Source: CAYRFE01 sp964539615 (GTDB taxonomy: Bacteria > Macinerneyibacteriota > Macinerneyibacteria > Macinerneyibacteriales > CAYRFE01). From it: 12,935 nucleotides of DNA. Every line of letters begins with the position of its first letter. The stretch's first letter is position 1. Made by a program: the position numbers and the translations under genes. Below are positions 1-5,614 of the stretch, piece after piece. Under the pieces are notes generated by a model, which made no database searches, was not told where the DNA came from, and worked only from the letters and a program-made list of their open reading frames with translations. Where the stretch lies: assembly GCA_964539615.1 (NCBI GenBank), contig CAZIJP010000077.1, positions 1 to 12,935 on the forward strand, read 5' to 3'.

Positions 1-72
1 GAGGGGGAAATGTAATCATGGGGGAGTTTTGTAGTCAAGCCCGATAATGACACCAGTATTCAATATGTATAC

Positions 73-97
73 GTAGGGACATGGCTTGCCCCTGTCC
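73..97 (+). repeat. GTAG-headed palindromic repeat, copy 1
   Basis: GTAG (73-76) is followed by an imperfect hairpin with outer arms GGACA (77-81) and TGTCC (93-97) and inner arms GGC/GCC around a TT loop. From 75 to 100 it matches 4346-4371 at 23 of 26 positions, so the two are copies of one dispersed element. A GTAG tetranucleotide beside a hairpin is the hallmark of bacterial REP elements processed by TnpA-REP (RAYT) Y1 transposases. No RAYT gene lies in this window, so the assignment to that system is inference. Confidence 0.6.
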
Positions 98-363
98 GGG
101 AACCTTCCGCAATTATTATGCTGGCATTCCCACGCGAAACAGCGTATCATGGTTTACTGCAAGGAGTAGCTAAATACCGAAAATGAACGCATACTCCCTG
201 TGAGCCCCAAATGCCATACCGCATCATGCAGTCGGGTATGGTGTTCCGGATCTTCTTTCTGCTCAAGACGGCAGACCAATTCGATCAAAACAGCGACAAG
301 CAATGGGAATGACAAGCCGGATAACCGGCGCATAGAATGGTATTTTCTGTACTATGTTAGAAC

Positions 364-378
364 CTGATCTTCGATCAG
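364..378 (+). other. Small hairpin just upstream of the glycosyltransferase ribosome site
   Basis: CTGATC (364-369) and GATCAG (373-378) form a perfect 6-bp stem around a TTC loop. It ends three bases before the purine-rich GAGGGAGA (381-388) that precedes the ATG at 396. There is no T-tract, so it is not a terminator. It could protect the 5' end of the transcript or tune initiation, but chance is possible for so short a stem. Confidence 0.3.
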
Positions 379-395
379 TAGAGGGAGACCGACGG

Positions 396-2681
396 ATGCA
401 TACGAAAAAACCGACCATAGGAAAAATAATTTTTATCGGCAATTATTCACCGCGAAAATGCGGCATAGCAACATTTACTACCGACCTGTGTGAATCCTAT
501 GCTTTGAAAAATCCCGATACGGTCTGTGAGGTGATACCGGTCACCGATATTCCCGACGGGTATGATTATCCCGACCGCGTGACATGCGAGATCACCGAAC
601 AATCGATCGATTCCTATAAACTTGCTGCGGAATATATCACCATGAGCAAAGCCGATATCGTGTGCCTTGAGCATGAATACGGCATATTCGGCGGGCCGGG
701 GGGAAGTTACATCCTTACATTGCTGCGTTCGATCCACGTGCCGGTCATGACCACATTCCATACGATACTTCAGGACCCGTCTTCTCAGCAGGAACGTGTA
801 CTGAAAGAGATCGCCGGTCTGTCGCAGGTGATCGTGGTGATGACCAAAAAATCTGCCGAGCTGCTTATTACACGATACGGTATTGACGCGCACAAGATAC
901 AGATCATCCCGCACGGTATCCCCGATATTGAACACAGCGACCCGGGTTGTTATAAAGAGCAATTTGCCGTGGAAGGGAAGACCGTGTTGCTGACCTTCGG
1001 GCTTCTTTCTCCCAACAAAGGTATCGAATATGTCATACGTGCGTTGCCTGAGATCGTGAAGGCTTTTCCGGAAGCAGTCTATATTATCGTCGGTCAAACA
1101 CATCCGAATCTGCTCAGGACAGAAGGCGAGGATTATCGTATCGGACTGCAGCGTCTTGCCACCGAACTTGGTGTGGAGGGTTATCTTCGTTTTTACAACC
1201 GGTTCGTGCCGTTGGAAGACCTCAAGGAATTTCTGGTGATGACGGATATCTATATCACGCCGTATATCAATGAACAGCAGATCGTATCGGGTACGCTTGC
1301 CTATGCATTCGGCGTGGGCAATGCAGTGGTATCTACACCCTACTGGCATGCGGCGGAACTTCTGGCCGACGGCAGCGGTTTACTTGTACCTTTTAAAGAT
1401 CCCGACGCTATTGCCGATGCGGTCAATTCGTTGTTGAGTAACGATACTGAGCGTACACTGCTGCGAGAAAAAGCATTCCAACAGGGACGGGCGATGACCT
1501 GGTCCGTGATCGTCGATTCTTATCGCGATGTGTTCATTGCAGCGCAGATCGCTAAACCCGCGTCCGTACCGCATCGAAAATCGATCGAACCGCTTGTTTT
1601 AGAGAATCGCGACCTTCCCGAGATCAAGCTGGACCATATCATTCGCATGACCGACAGCACCGGCATTCTCCAGCATGCCGTCTACAGTATCCCCAATTAC
1701 CAGGAAGGCTATTGTACCGACGATAATGCGCGCGCTCTTGTGCTGATGTCGTACTTGCAGGAAATGGAACCCAAGACCTCACGGGAGATCGAACGTCTTT
1801 CATATATCTATTTGGCATTTTTGTCCTACGCATTTTGCGAGAGCTCCGGGCGGTTTCGGAATTTTCTGAATTATCATCGGGAATGGGTGGAAGACATCGG
1901 CTCGGAAGACAGTCACGGAAGAGCCATTTGGGCGCTCGGTACCTGTATCGGCCGCACGTGGAATACCGGTTTTCAGAAGCTTGCAGGCGAACTTTTCACA
2001 CGGTCGCTTTCTATCGTTACGTCTTTTTCGTCACCTCGCGCATGGGCCTTTGCCATCATCGGTATCAATGAATATCTCCGCACTATACCCGATGATCGTG
2101 CCGCCTTGGATATTCGTCGTGACCTGGCGGTACGTCTTCATGAGCTGTACGGCCGCAACAGCGATCCTGAATGGCTATGGTTTGAGCAAACGATGACCTA
2201 TGTGAATGCCAAACTACCGCAAGCATTGATCATCGGCGGACGCAGTGTGCATAATGACAGGATGTTTGATGACGGGGTGGCATCGTTGCGATGGCTCTGC
2301 GGTGTACAGACCGATGAACGCAACAGCTTCAAACCGATCGGCGTTGATTTTTTCTATAAGCGTAACGGTGAACGCCCCGTGTACGACCAACAGCCGATAG
2401 AGGCACATGCCACGGTCTCCGTTTGCCTTGAAGCGTATCGCGCGACCAAAGATCCGGTGTGGTACGATGAGGCGTGGAAGGCATTCCAGTGGTATCTCGG
2501 CAGAAACTCATTGCAGATAAGCCTTTATGACCCGTACACCGGCGGTTGCTGCGACGGGCTGCATATCGATCGGGTAAATCTCAACCAGGGTGCGGAAAGC
2601 ACGTTGGCATTTTTTCTGGCGCTTGCTGAGATGACCGTTATTCGCAACGAACTTAAGAGCTTGAAAGAGCCTGTTCAATAA
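396..2681 (+). CDS. GT4-family glycosyltransferase with helical C-terminal glycosidase-like domain
   Basis: This is a 761-residue, probably cytosolic protein with no signal peptide or membrane segment. The first ~375 residues are a GT-B fold. They show the N-terminal loop GNYSPRKCGIATFT (about 16-28), EHEYGIFGGPGGSY (about 92-105), PHGI (172-175), the nucleotide-sugar domain start LLSPNKGIEY (about 203-212) and SGTLAYAFG (298-306). The usual GT4 EX7E pair is not intact: the Glu of INEQQ has Leu eight residues on. From about 405 to the end lies an alpha-helical region (TDDNARA, DSHGRAIWALG, NLNQGAEST) that resembles (alpha/alpha)6 glycosidase-like domains. I chose the ATG at 396 over the in-frame ATG at 354 because GAGGGAGA lies just upstream and homology begins soon after. 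The GH130 gene follows after 21 nt. That context suggests a mannosyl donor, but donor and product are inference. Confidence 0.85.
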   Translation: MHTKKPTIGKIIFIGNYSPRKCGIATFTTDLCESYALKNPDTVCEVIPVTDIPDGYDYPDRVTCEITEQSIDSYKLAAEYITMSKADIVCLEHEYGIFGGPGGSYILTLLRSIHVPVMTTFHTILQDPSSQQERVLKEIAGLSQVIVVMTKKSAELLITRYGIDAHKIQIIPHGIPDIEHSDPGCYKEQFAVEGKTVLLTFGLLSPNKGIEYVIRALPEIVKAFPEAVYIIVGQTHPNLLRTEGEDYRIGLQRLATELGVEGYLRFYNRFVPLEDLKEFLVMTDIYITPYINEQQIVSGTLAYAFGVGNAVVSTPYWHAAELLADGSGLLVPFKDPDAIADAVNSLLSNDTERTLLREKAFQQGRAMTWSVIVDSYRDVFIAAQIAKPASVPHRKSIEPLVLENRDLPEIKLDHIIRMTDSTGILQHAVYSIPNYQEGYCTDDNARALVLMSYLQEMEPKTSREIERLSYIYLAFLSYAFCESSGRFRNFLNYHREWVEDIGSEDSHGRAIWALGTCIGRTWNTGFQKLAGELFTRSLSIVTSFSSPRAWAFAIIGINEYLRTIPDDRAALDIRRDLAVRLHELYGRNSDPEWLWFEQTMTYVNAKLPQALIIGGRSVHNDRMFDDGVASLRWLCGVQTDERNSFKPIGVDFFYKRNGERPVYDQQPIEAHATVSVCLEAYRATKDPVWYDEAWKAFQWYLGRNSLQISLYDPYTGGCCDGLHIDRVNLNQGAESTLAFFLALAEMTVIRNELKSLKEPVQ

Positions 2682-2702
2682 GAACACGAAGGAGTTATTG
2701 TT

Positions 2703-4169
2703 ATGGCAAGATCAAATCCGTTAGTAAAACAGACAAAAATAGTATTATCGCCCGACTCGTCGAGAGTGGTGCTGCGAAAGTTCATCCCGCATCCTGAAAG
2801 CAGGTTGGCAAGCATTATCGGCAGGGTCATTGCTTTACCCGAAAAAGATGTCATCGATGAGCTTGATGTGATCATTGCCCGTTTTTCAAAAAGGCATTTA
2901 CAGATCGAAGCTACATTGTTGGAGCATTATGACTCCGTAAAATCATTTTGCGATACCGATTATGATATTTCGGACAAACGCAAACTGTTGATCGGCGCCT
3001 ATTTTACCCATGAATATTCCATTGAATCAACGGCGTTGTTCAACCCGTCAATCGTTGCACATCCCGATCAGACGGGTGTGCCGGAAGGTTCGATGCGGTT
3101 CATCATGAGCCTGCGTGCGGTCGGTGAAGGGCATATTTCCTCACTTACTTTTCGTACGGGCATACTTGACACGGCGTGCGGCGTAACGTTTGACCCCGTG
3201 TCCCATCAGGCTGCGGTGGCTCATTTTCTGCCCGATTCAGCCTATGACAAAGTGACTTTCAGATACAAACTTGCCGAGATGGGCTTTGACAACGATTTCT
3301 CAAATTCCGTCCTCACCTTCGTGCCCGACTCTTTTACGATCGGGCAATTGCAGGAAGCGTTGTCGGGTTTTGTCCGCAACAATCACCGCTATTCCGAGAA
3401 TGATAAACTTGTGTATGACAAAATGCTGTGGCTTGCGTTTTCAAACTATGTGGTTTCTTTTTCCGATAAAAACCCGTTGTCCTACGGAGTGGTGTTCCCC
3501 GCGTCGCCCGCTGAAAAGAATGGTATTGAGGATGCAAGATTTGTGCGGTTTGTCGATGCTGACGGAGCTGCCCGGTATTATGCCACCTATACGGCCTATG
3601 ACGGAAAAGTTGTCCTGCCTCAGCTGATCGAGACCGATTTTAAAGATTTCAAAATGATCACACTCAACGGCAATGCCGTGAAAAATAAAGGCATGGCCCT
3701 TTTTCCGCGTAAGATCAACGGCAAATTTGCGATGCTCTCGCGTCAGGACAATGACAGCATTTTTCTTATGTATTCCGATAATATCCATTTTTGGCAGGAA
3801 GCCGTTCGTATCGTCCGACCGAAATATGATTGGGAATTCATTCAGATCGGCAACTGCGGCTCTCCCGTGGAGACCGAAGCAGGGTGGCTTGTATTAACAC
3901 ACGGCGTTGGGCCGATCAGGCAGTATTCAATAGGTGCGATTTTATTAGATCGTAATGATCCGTCGCGTGTTATCGGCAGGTTGGCAGAACCCTTGCTTGT
4001 CCCCGATGATGCGTTCAGAGACGGTTATGTGCCGAATGTGGTCTATACGTGCGGTTGTATCATCCACAACGGTAAATTGGTGATCCCGTATGCGCTTTCT
4101 GATCTGAAGACCACCGTAGCAATAGTTGACCTGCCGCAGTTGTTGAAATTATTGCAGGCAGAAATCTAG
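2703..4169 (+). CDS. GH130-family mannoside phosphorylase or mannosidase
   Basis: This 488-residue protein belongs to glycoside hydrolase family 130, whose members cleave beta-mannosides with phosphate (releasing mannose 1-phosphate) or water. Visible family motifs are NGIEDARFVRF (273-283, with the conserved Glu-Asp), YTAYDGK (296-302), KGMALFPRKINGKF (329-342), GNCGSPVETEAGWLVLTHGV (383-402), DPSRVIGRLAEPLL (419-432) and VPNVVYTCG (443-451). Together these make a five-bladed propeller. The ~90-residue N-terminal extension (ARSNPLVK, LSPDSSRVV) is typical of the long ~490-residue GH130 branch. There is no signal peptide, so it should act in the cytosol. The start is fixed by AAGGAG at 2689-2694. 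It lies 21 nt after the glycosyltransferase and is almost surely cotranscribed with it. Phosphorolysis versus hydrolysis cannot be settled by eye. Confidence 0.9.
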   Translation: MARSNPLVKQTKIVLSPDSSRVVLRKFIPHPESRLASIIGRVIALPEKDVIDELDVIIARFSKRHLQIEATLLEHYDSVKSFCDTDYDISDKRKLLIGAYFTHEYSIESTALFNPSIVAHPDQTGVPEGSMRFIMSLRAVGEGHISSLTFRTGILDTACGVTFDPVSHQAAVAHFLPDSAYDKVTFRYKLAEMGFDNDFSNSVLTFVPDSFTIGQLQEALSGFVRNNHRYSENDKLVYDKMLWLAFSNYVVSFSDKNPLSYGVVFPASPAEKNGIEDARFVRFVDADGAARYYATYTAYDGKVVLPQLIETDFKDFKMITLNGNAVKNKGMALFPRKINGKFAMLSRQDNDSIFLMYSDNIHFWQEAVRIVRPKYDWEFIQIGNCGSPVETEAGWLVLTHGVGPIRQYSIGAILLDRNDPSRVIGRLAEPLLVPDDAFRDGYVPNVVYTCGCIIHNGKLVIPYALSDLKTTVAIVDLPQLLKLLQAEI

Positions 4170-4221
4170 ATCAAAATGGGGCAGGCACACAGGCTGGCTT
4201 GTTATATGGTTGTATTTATTC

Positions 4222-4245
4222 GTAGGGGCAATTCATGAATTGCCC
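4222..4245 (+). repeat. GTAG-headed palindromic repeat, copy 2 (perfect palindrome, cut by the gap)
   Basis: GTAG (4222-4225) is followed by GGGCAATTCATGAATTGCCC (4226-4245), a perfect 20-bp palindrome that ends exactly where the N run begins. A symmetric element would continue with CTAC inside the gap. The GTAG head and G-rich/C-rich arms match the other copies, but the arm sequence differs. This makes it a different subtype of the same style of element. Confidence 0.6.
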
Positions 4246-4345
4246 NNNNNNNNNNNNNNNNNNNNNNNNNNNNNNNNNNNNNNNNNNNNNNNNNNNNNNN
4301 NNNNNNNNNNNNNNNNNNNNNNNNNNNNNNNNNNNNNNNNNNNNN
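4246..4345. other. Assembly gap of 100 N
   Basis: This is exactly 100 undetermined bases, the conventional filler for a scaffold gap of unknown length, so the true distance may be very different. Palindromic repeats abut both edges, which suggests that assembly broke because the missing stretch holds further similar hairpins. Confidence 0.98.
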
Positions 4346-4369
4346 AGGGACAGGGCTTGCCCCTGTTCG
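4346..4369 (+). repeat. GTAG-type palindromic repeat, copy 3 (5' end lost in the gap)
   Basis: The first known bases after the gap align with copy 1 from its third base, so the GT of GTAG would be the last two N. The arms ACAGGG (4350-4355) and CCCTGT (4361-4366) pair around CTTGC, making a more perfect hairpin than copy 1. The match to copy 1 is 23 of 26 bases across 4346-4371. Confidence 0.6.
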
Positions 4370-4385
4370 CGCACAATCTTTACCC

Positions 4386-4422
4386 TTGTATTTGCAGCGT
4401 TCTGCGCTACTATTTATATAAC
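4386..4422 (+). promoter_or_regulatory. Possible sigma70-type promoter for the secreted-protein gene
   Basis: Two overlapping solutions fit. One is TTGCAG (4392-4397), 17 bp, TATATA (4415-4420); the other is TTGTAT (4386-4391), 16 bp, TACTAT (4408-4413). Either would give a leader of roughly 15-25 nt before the ATG at 4440, ending with GGAGG at 4429-4433. The region lies just after the repeat that borders the gap. Neither solution is close enough to consensus to choose between them. Confidence 0.4.
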
Positions 4423-4439
4423 CACCACGGAGGTTAATC

Positions 4440-4934
4440 ATGCAAAAGAGAATGTTTGTTCTGTCTTTTATGCTAGCGTTATTTTGTGTTGCCGTATTTG
4501 CCGATCGACCGCTTCCTATGCTTGAGGAAAAGGTCACCTACTCAGCGCAAGGCTCAAAATCAGAAGCTGCGCATTATTATCTTCTTGTCAACGATAAGGC
4601 AATCCCCGACACCTTTCGGGTTGTCTGGCAGGAAGGACGCTTGTACCGCTTTCACCAGCGTGAACACATGTGGGGTACCGACGGATACGCGTTGGTAAAA
4701 GAAGATGATTTCAAGATAGCTGAATCCGACAAGACCATCACGCAGGACGACATTACCCGCAAATGGTATCTCGGTAAAGCACGCTTGAAAGATACGCCGA
4801 GTCACTGGGTGTTTGTGGACTGGGTGGACGGATGTGCGTTCGTCGATCCGATCAGGATCAATCAATTGGCTGAAGAATTAAAGCTCACCGAGATTCCGCG
4901 CAGTACTATGGATGATTATTTTAAGGACAAATGA
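4440..4934 (+). CDS. Small secreted protein of unknown function
   Basis: This 164-residue protein has a clear Sec signal peptide: a positively charged start MQKRM, a hydrophobic core FVLSFMLALFCVAVF, and likely cleavage after Ala21 (VFA/DRP). There is no lipobox cysteine at the cleavage site, so it is probably periplasmic or exported rather than a lipoprotein. The mature ~143 residues are rich in aromatic and charged residues (FRVVWQEGRLYRF, HWVFVDWVDG, CAFVDPIRI), which suggests a compact beta-rich domain. I do not recognise the family. The start is set by GGAGG six bases upstream. The next gene starts about 50 nt downstream with no terminator between, so the two are probably cotranscribed. 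Confidence 0.75.
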   Translation: MQKRMFVLSFMLALFCVAVFADRPLPMLEEKVTYSAQGSKSEAAHYYLLVNDKAIPDTFRVVWQEGRLYRFHQREHMWGTDGYALVKEDDFKIAESDKTITQDDITRKWYLGKARLKDTPSHWVFVDWVDGCAFVDPIRINQLAEELKLTEIPRSTMDDYFKDK

Positions 4935-4983
4935 TCGGTGCGATAAAAGCGAGATGACCGATCGATGGGCACATAAGGATACC

Positions 4984-5478
4984 ATGACTGAAAATGACCG
5001 CTTATCAATGCCGGTGACCGCTCATGATCTTACGCGACGTATTCAGCATATGCAGTATGGTGAATATGATCAGGATCACGACTGGTCGCCGTGCTTTACA
5101 TTTAAGGACAAAGTAGACCTTCTCAACGCAATGCTAGCCGAATGGGATAAAACCGAATTGGACGGCAAAAAGCTTATCGTTCAATTTGCGCGTTCCTTGA
5201 TCGTTTCGTGTAAGTGGGAAGCATCGGTGATAGCCGACATGTTGGTTTCCTATGCCCGTATTCCCGAAATTGCCGATGTTGTCGGCGGGCATTTGACGTA
5301 CGGTGCATTTAGTCTTGCCGTGTTGGAAAGCATGAAAGCACAACACTTCAGGAACGAAGAATGGCTAGTTGCGATCAGACAATTCTGTGCTACCAAAAAA
5401 TTCATTAAAAAACGTAAAGAAGCCCCAGAGCCCGACCTCTATAAGAAGATCGACCTCTTGCTTACCGAATTCCAATGA
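4984..5478 (+). CDS. Hypothetical cytosolic helical protein
   Basis: This is a 164-residue protein from the ATG at 4984, chosen because AAGGA (4975-4979) lies just upstream. The in-frame ATGs at 4912 (overlapping the previous gene) and 4954 (weak GCGAG close by) are alternatives that would add 24 or 10 residues. It has no signal peptide or membrane segment. The sequence looks mostly alpha-helical: KDKVDLLNAMLAEWDKTE, LIVQFARSLIVSCKWEASV, then a stretch near LTYGAFSLAVLESMKAQ. It ends in a basic patch KKFIKKRKE and a final helix. I do not recognise the family. Coding is supported by the long open frame, the ribosome site and the position after the secreted-protein gene. Confidence 0.65.
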   Translation: MTENDRLSMPVTAHDLTRRIQHMQYGEYDQDHDWSPCFTFKDKVDLLNAMLAEWDKTELDGKKLIVQFARSLIVSCKWEASVIADMLVSYARIPEIADVVGGHLTYGAFSLAVLESMKAQHFRNEEWLVAIRQFCATKKFIKKRKEAPEPDLYKKIDLLLTEFQ

Positions 5479-5516
5479 CAGTGTGTTTTTGGGAACCGAT
5501 GATTATTTTCGATACG

Positions 5517-5545
5517 GTAGAGACAGGGCAATGCCGTGTCTCTAC
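5517..5545 (+). repeat. GTAG...CTAC palindromic repeat, copy 4
   Basis: GTAGAGACA (5517-5525) pairs perfectly with TGTCTCTAC (5537-5545). Inside, after one G-G mismatch, GGG/C pairs continue around a CAATG loop. It is the only copy here with both ends present, showing the symmetric GTAG...CTAC layout. It lies 39 nt after the stop at 5478 and nine bases before a -35 box. It may also act as a transcript-end stabiliser or weak terminator for the preceding pair, since TTTAAAAT follows. Confidence 0.65.
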
Positions 5546-5554
5546 TTTAAAATA

Positions 5555-5583
5555 TTGACACGTGCATCATAGTATGTGATAAT
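5555..5583 (+). promoter_or_regulatory. Strong extended -10 sigma70 promoter for the beta-barrel gene
   Basis: TTGACA (5555-5560) is a consensus -35. After exactly 17 bp comes GATAAT (5578-5583), one mismatch from TATAAT, preceded by the TGT extension (5575-5577). Transcription should start near 5590, giving a leader of about 25 nt with AAAGGAGG (5603-5610) four bases before the ATG at 5615. It is the best promoter in the window and fits an abundant envelope protein. Confidence 0.75.
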
Positions 5584-5614
5584 TATTCACGTAATATTAA
5601 CTAAAGGAGGCTCC

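Larger units (their letters stand above)
1..395. other. Intergenic region upstream of the glycosyltransferase gene
   Basis: No reading frame here is convincing on either strand. The longest plus-strand candidate examined, starting at 211, codes for 33 residues and has no ribosome site. The stretch holds one GTAG-headed palindromic repeat (73-97). It also holds an inverted repeat with arms 214-220 (CCATACC) and 235-241 (GGTATGG), which extends three more pairs if wobble is allowed, and a GCCGG/CCGGC hairpin at 316-329. A TACTAT hexamer at 350-355 could be a -10 box for the downstream gene, but no good -35 sits at the right distance. No promoter is therefore claimed. It could be a long 5' leader, a decayed gene or plain spacer. 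Confidence 0.6.
4170..4439. other. Intergenic region with palindromic repeats and assembly gap
   Basis: There is no gene here; frames that run across the N run are artefacts. From 4176 to 4202 a stretch beginning ATGGGGCAGGC may be a decayed repeat of the same style, with weak self-complementarity. It is followed by a GTAG-headed palindrome (4222-4245), 100 N, and a second repeat directly after the gap. No intrinsic terminator for the GH130 operon is visible in the known bases. The last 70 bases hold a plausible promoter for the next gene. Confidence 0.7.

Noticed and set aside
211..312. 33-codon plus-strand frame in the first intergenic region
   Set aside because: It has no ribosome site, no recognisable sequence and is too short to support without conservation data.
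447..1349. Long minus-strand open frame of about 300 codons inside the glycosyltransferase gene
   Set aside because: It is antisense to a clearly conserved gene, its translation is rich in His, Arg, Ile and Cys without domain motifs, and it has no ribosome site. It is a shadow of the codon pattern on the other strand.
4222..4369. Possible CRISPR array at the gap
   Set aside because: Only two hairpin units are visible, they differ from each other, and no regular repeat-spacer pattern or cas gene is present. REP-like elements explain them better.
4202..4537. Open frames on both strands spanning the N run
   Set aside because: They are open only because undetermined bases cannot give stop codons. 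The known bases on either side belong to palindromic repeats and the start of the secreted-protein gene.
4912..4983. Earlier starts for the helical hypothetical protein, overlapping the secreted-protein gene
   Set aside because: The ATG at 4912 would overlap the upstream gene and has no ribosome site, and that at 4954 has only a weak purine stretch very close by. AAGGA before 4984 is better.
5576..5614. Upstream in-frame ATG extending the beta-barrel protein by 13 residues
   Set aside because: It lies within the -10 region of a strong promoter, upstream of the expected transcript start, and would bury the signal peptide behind extra residues.
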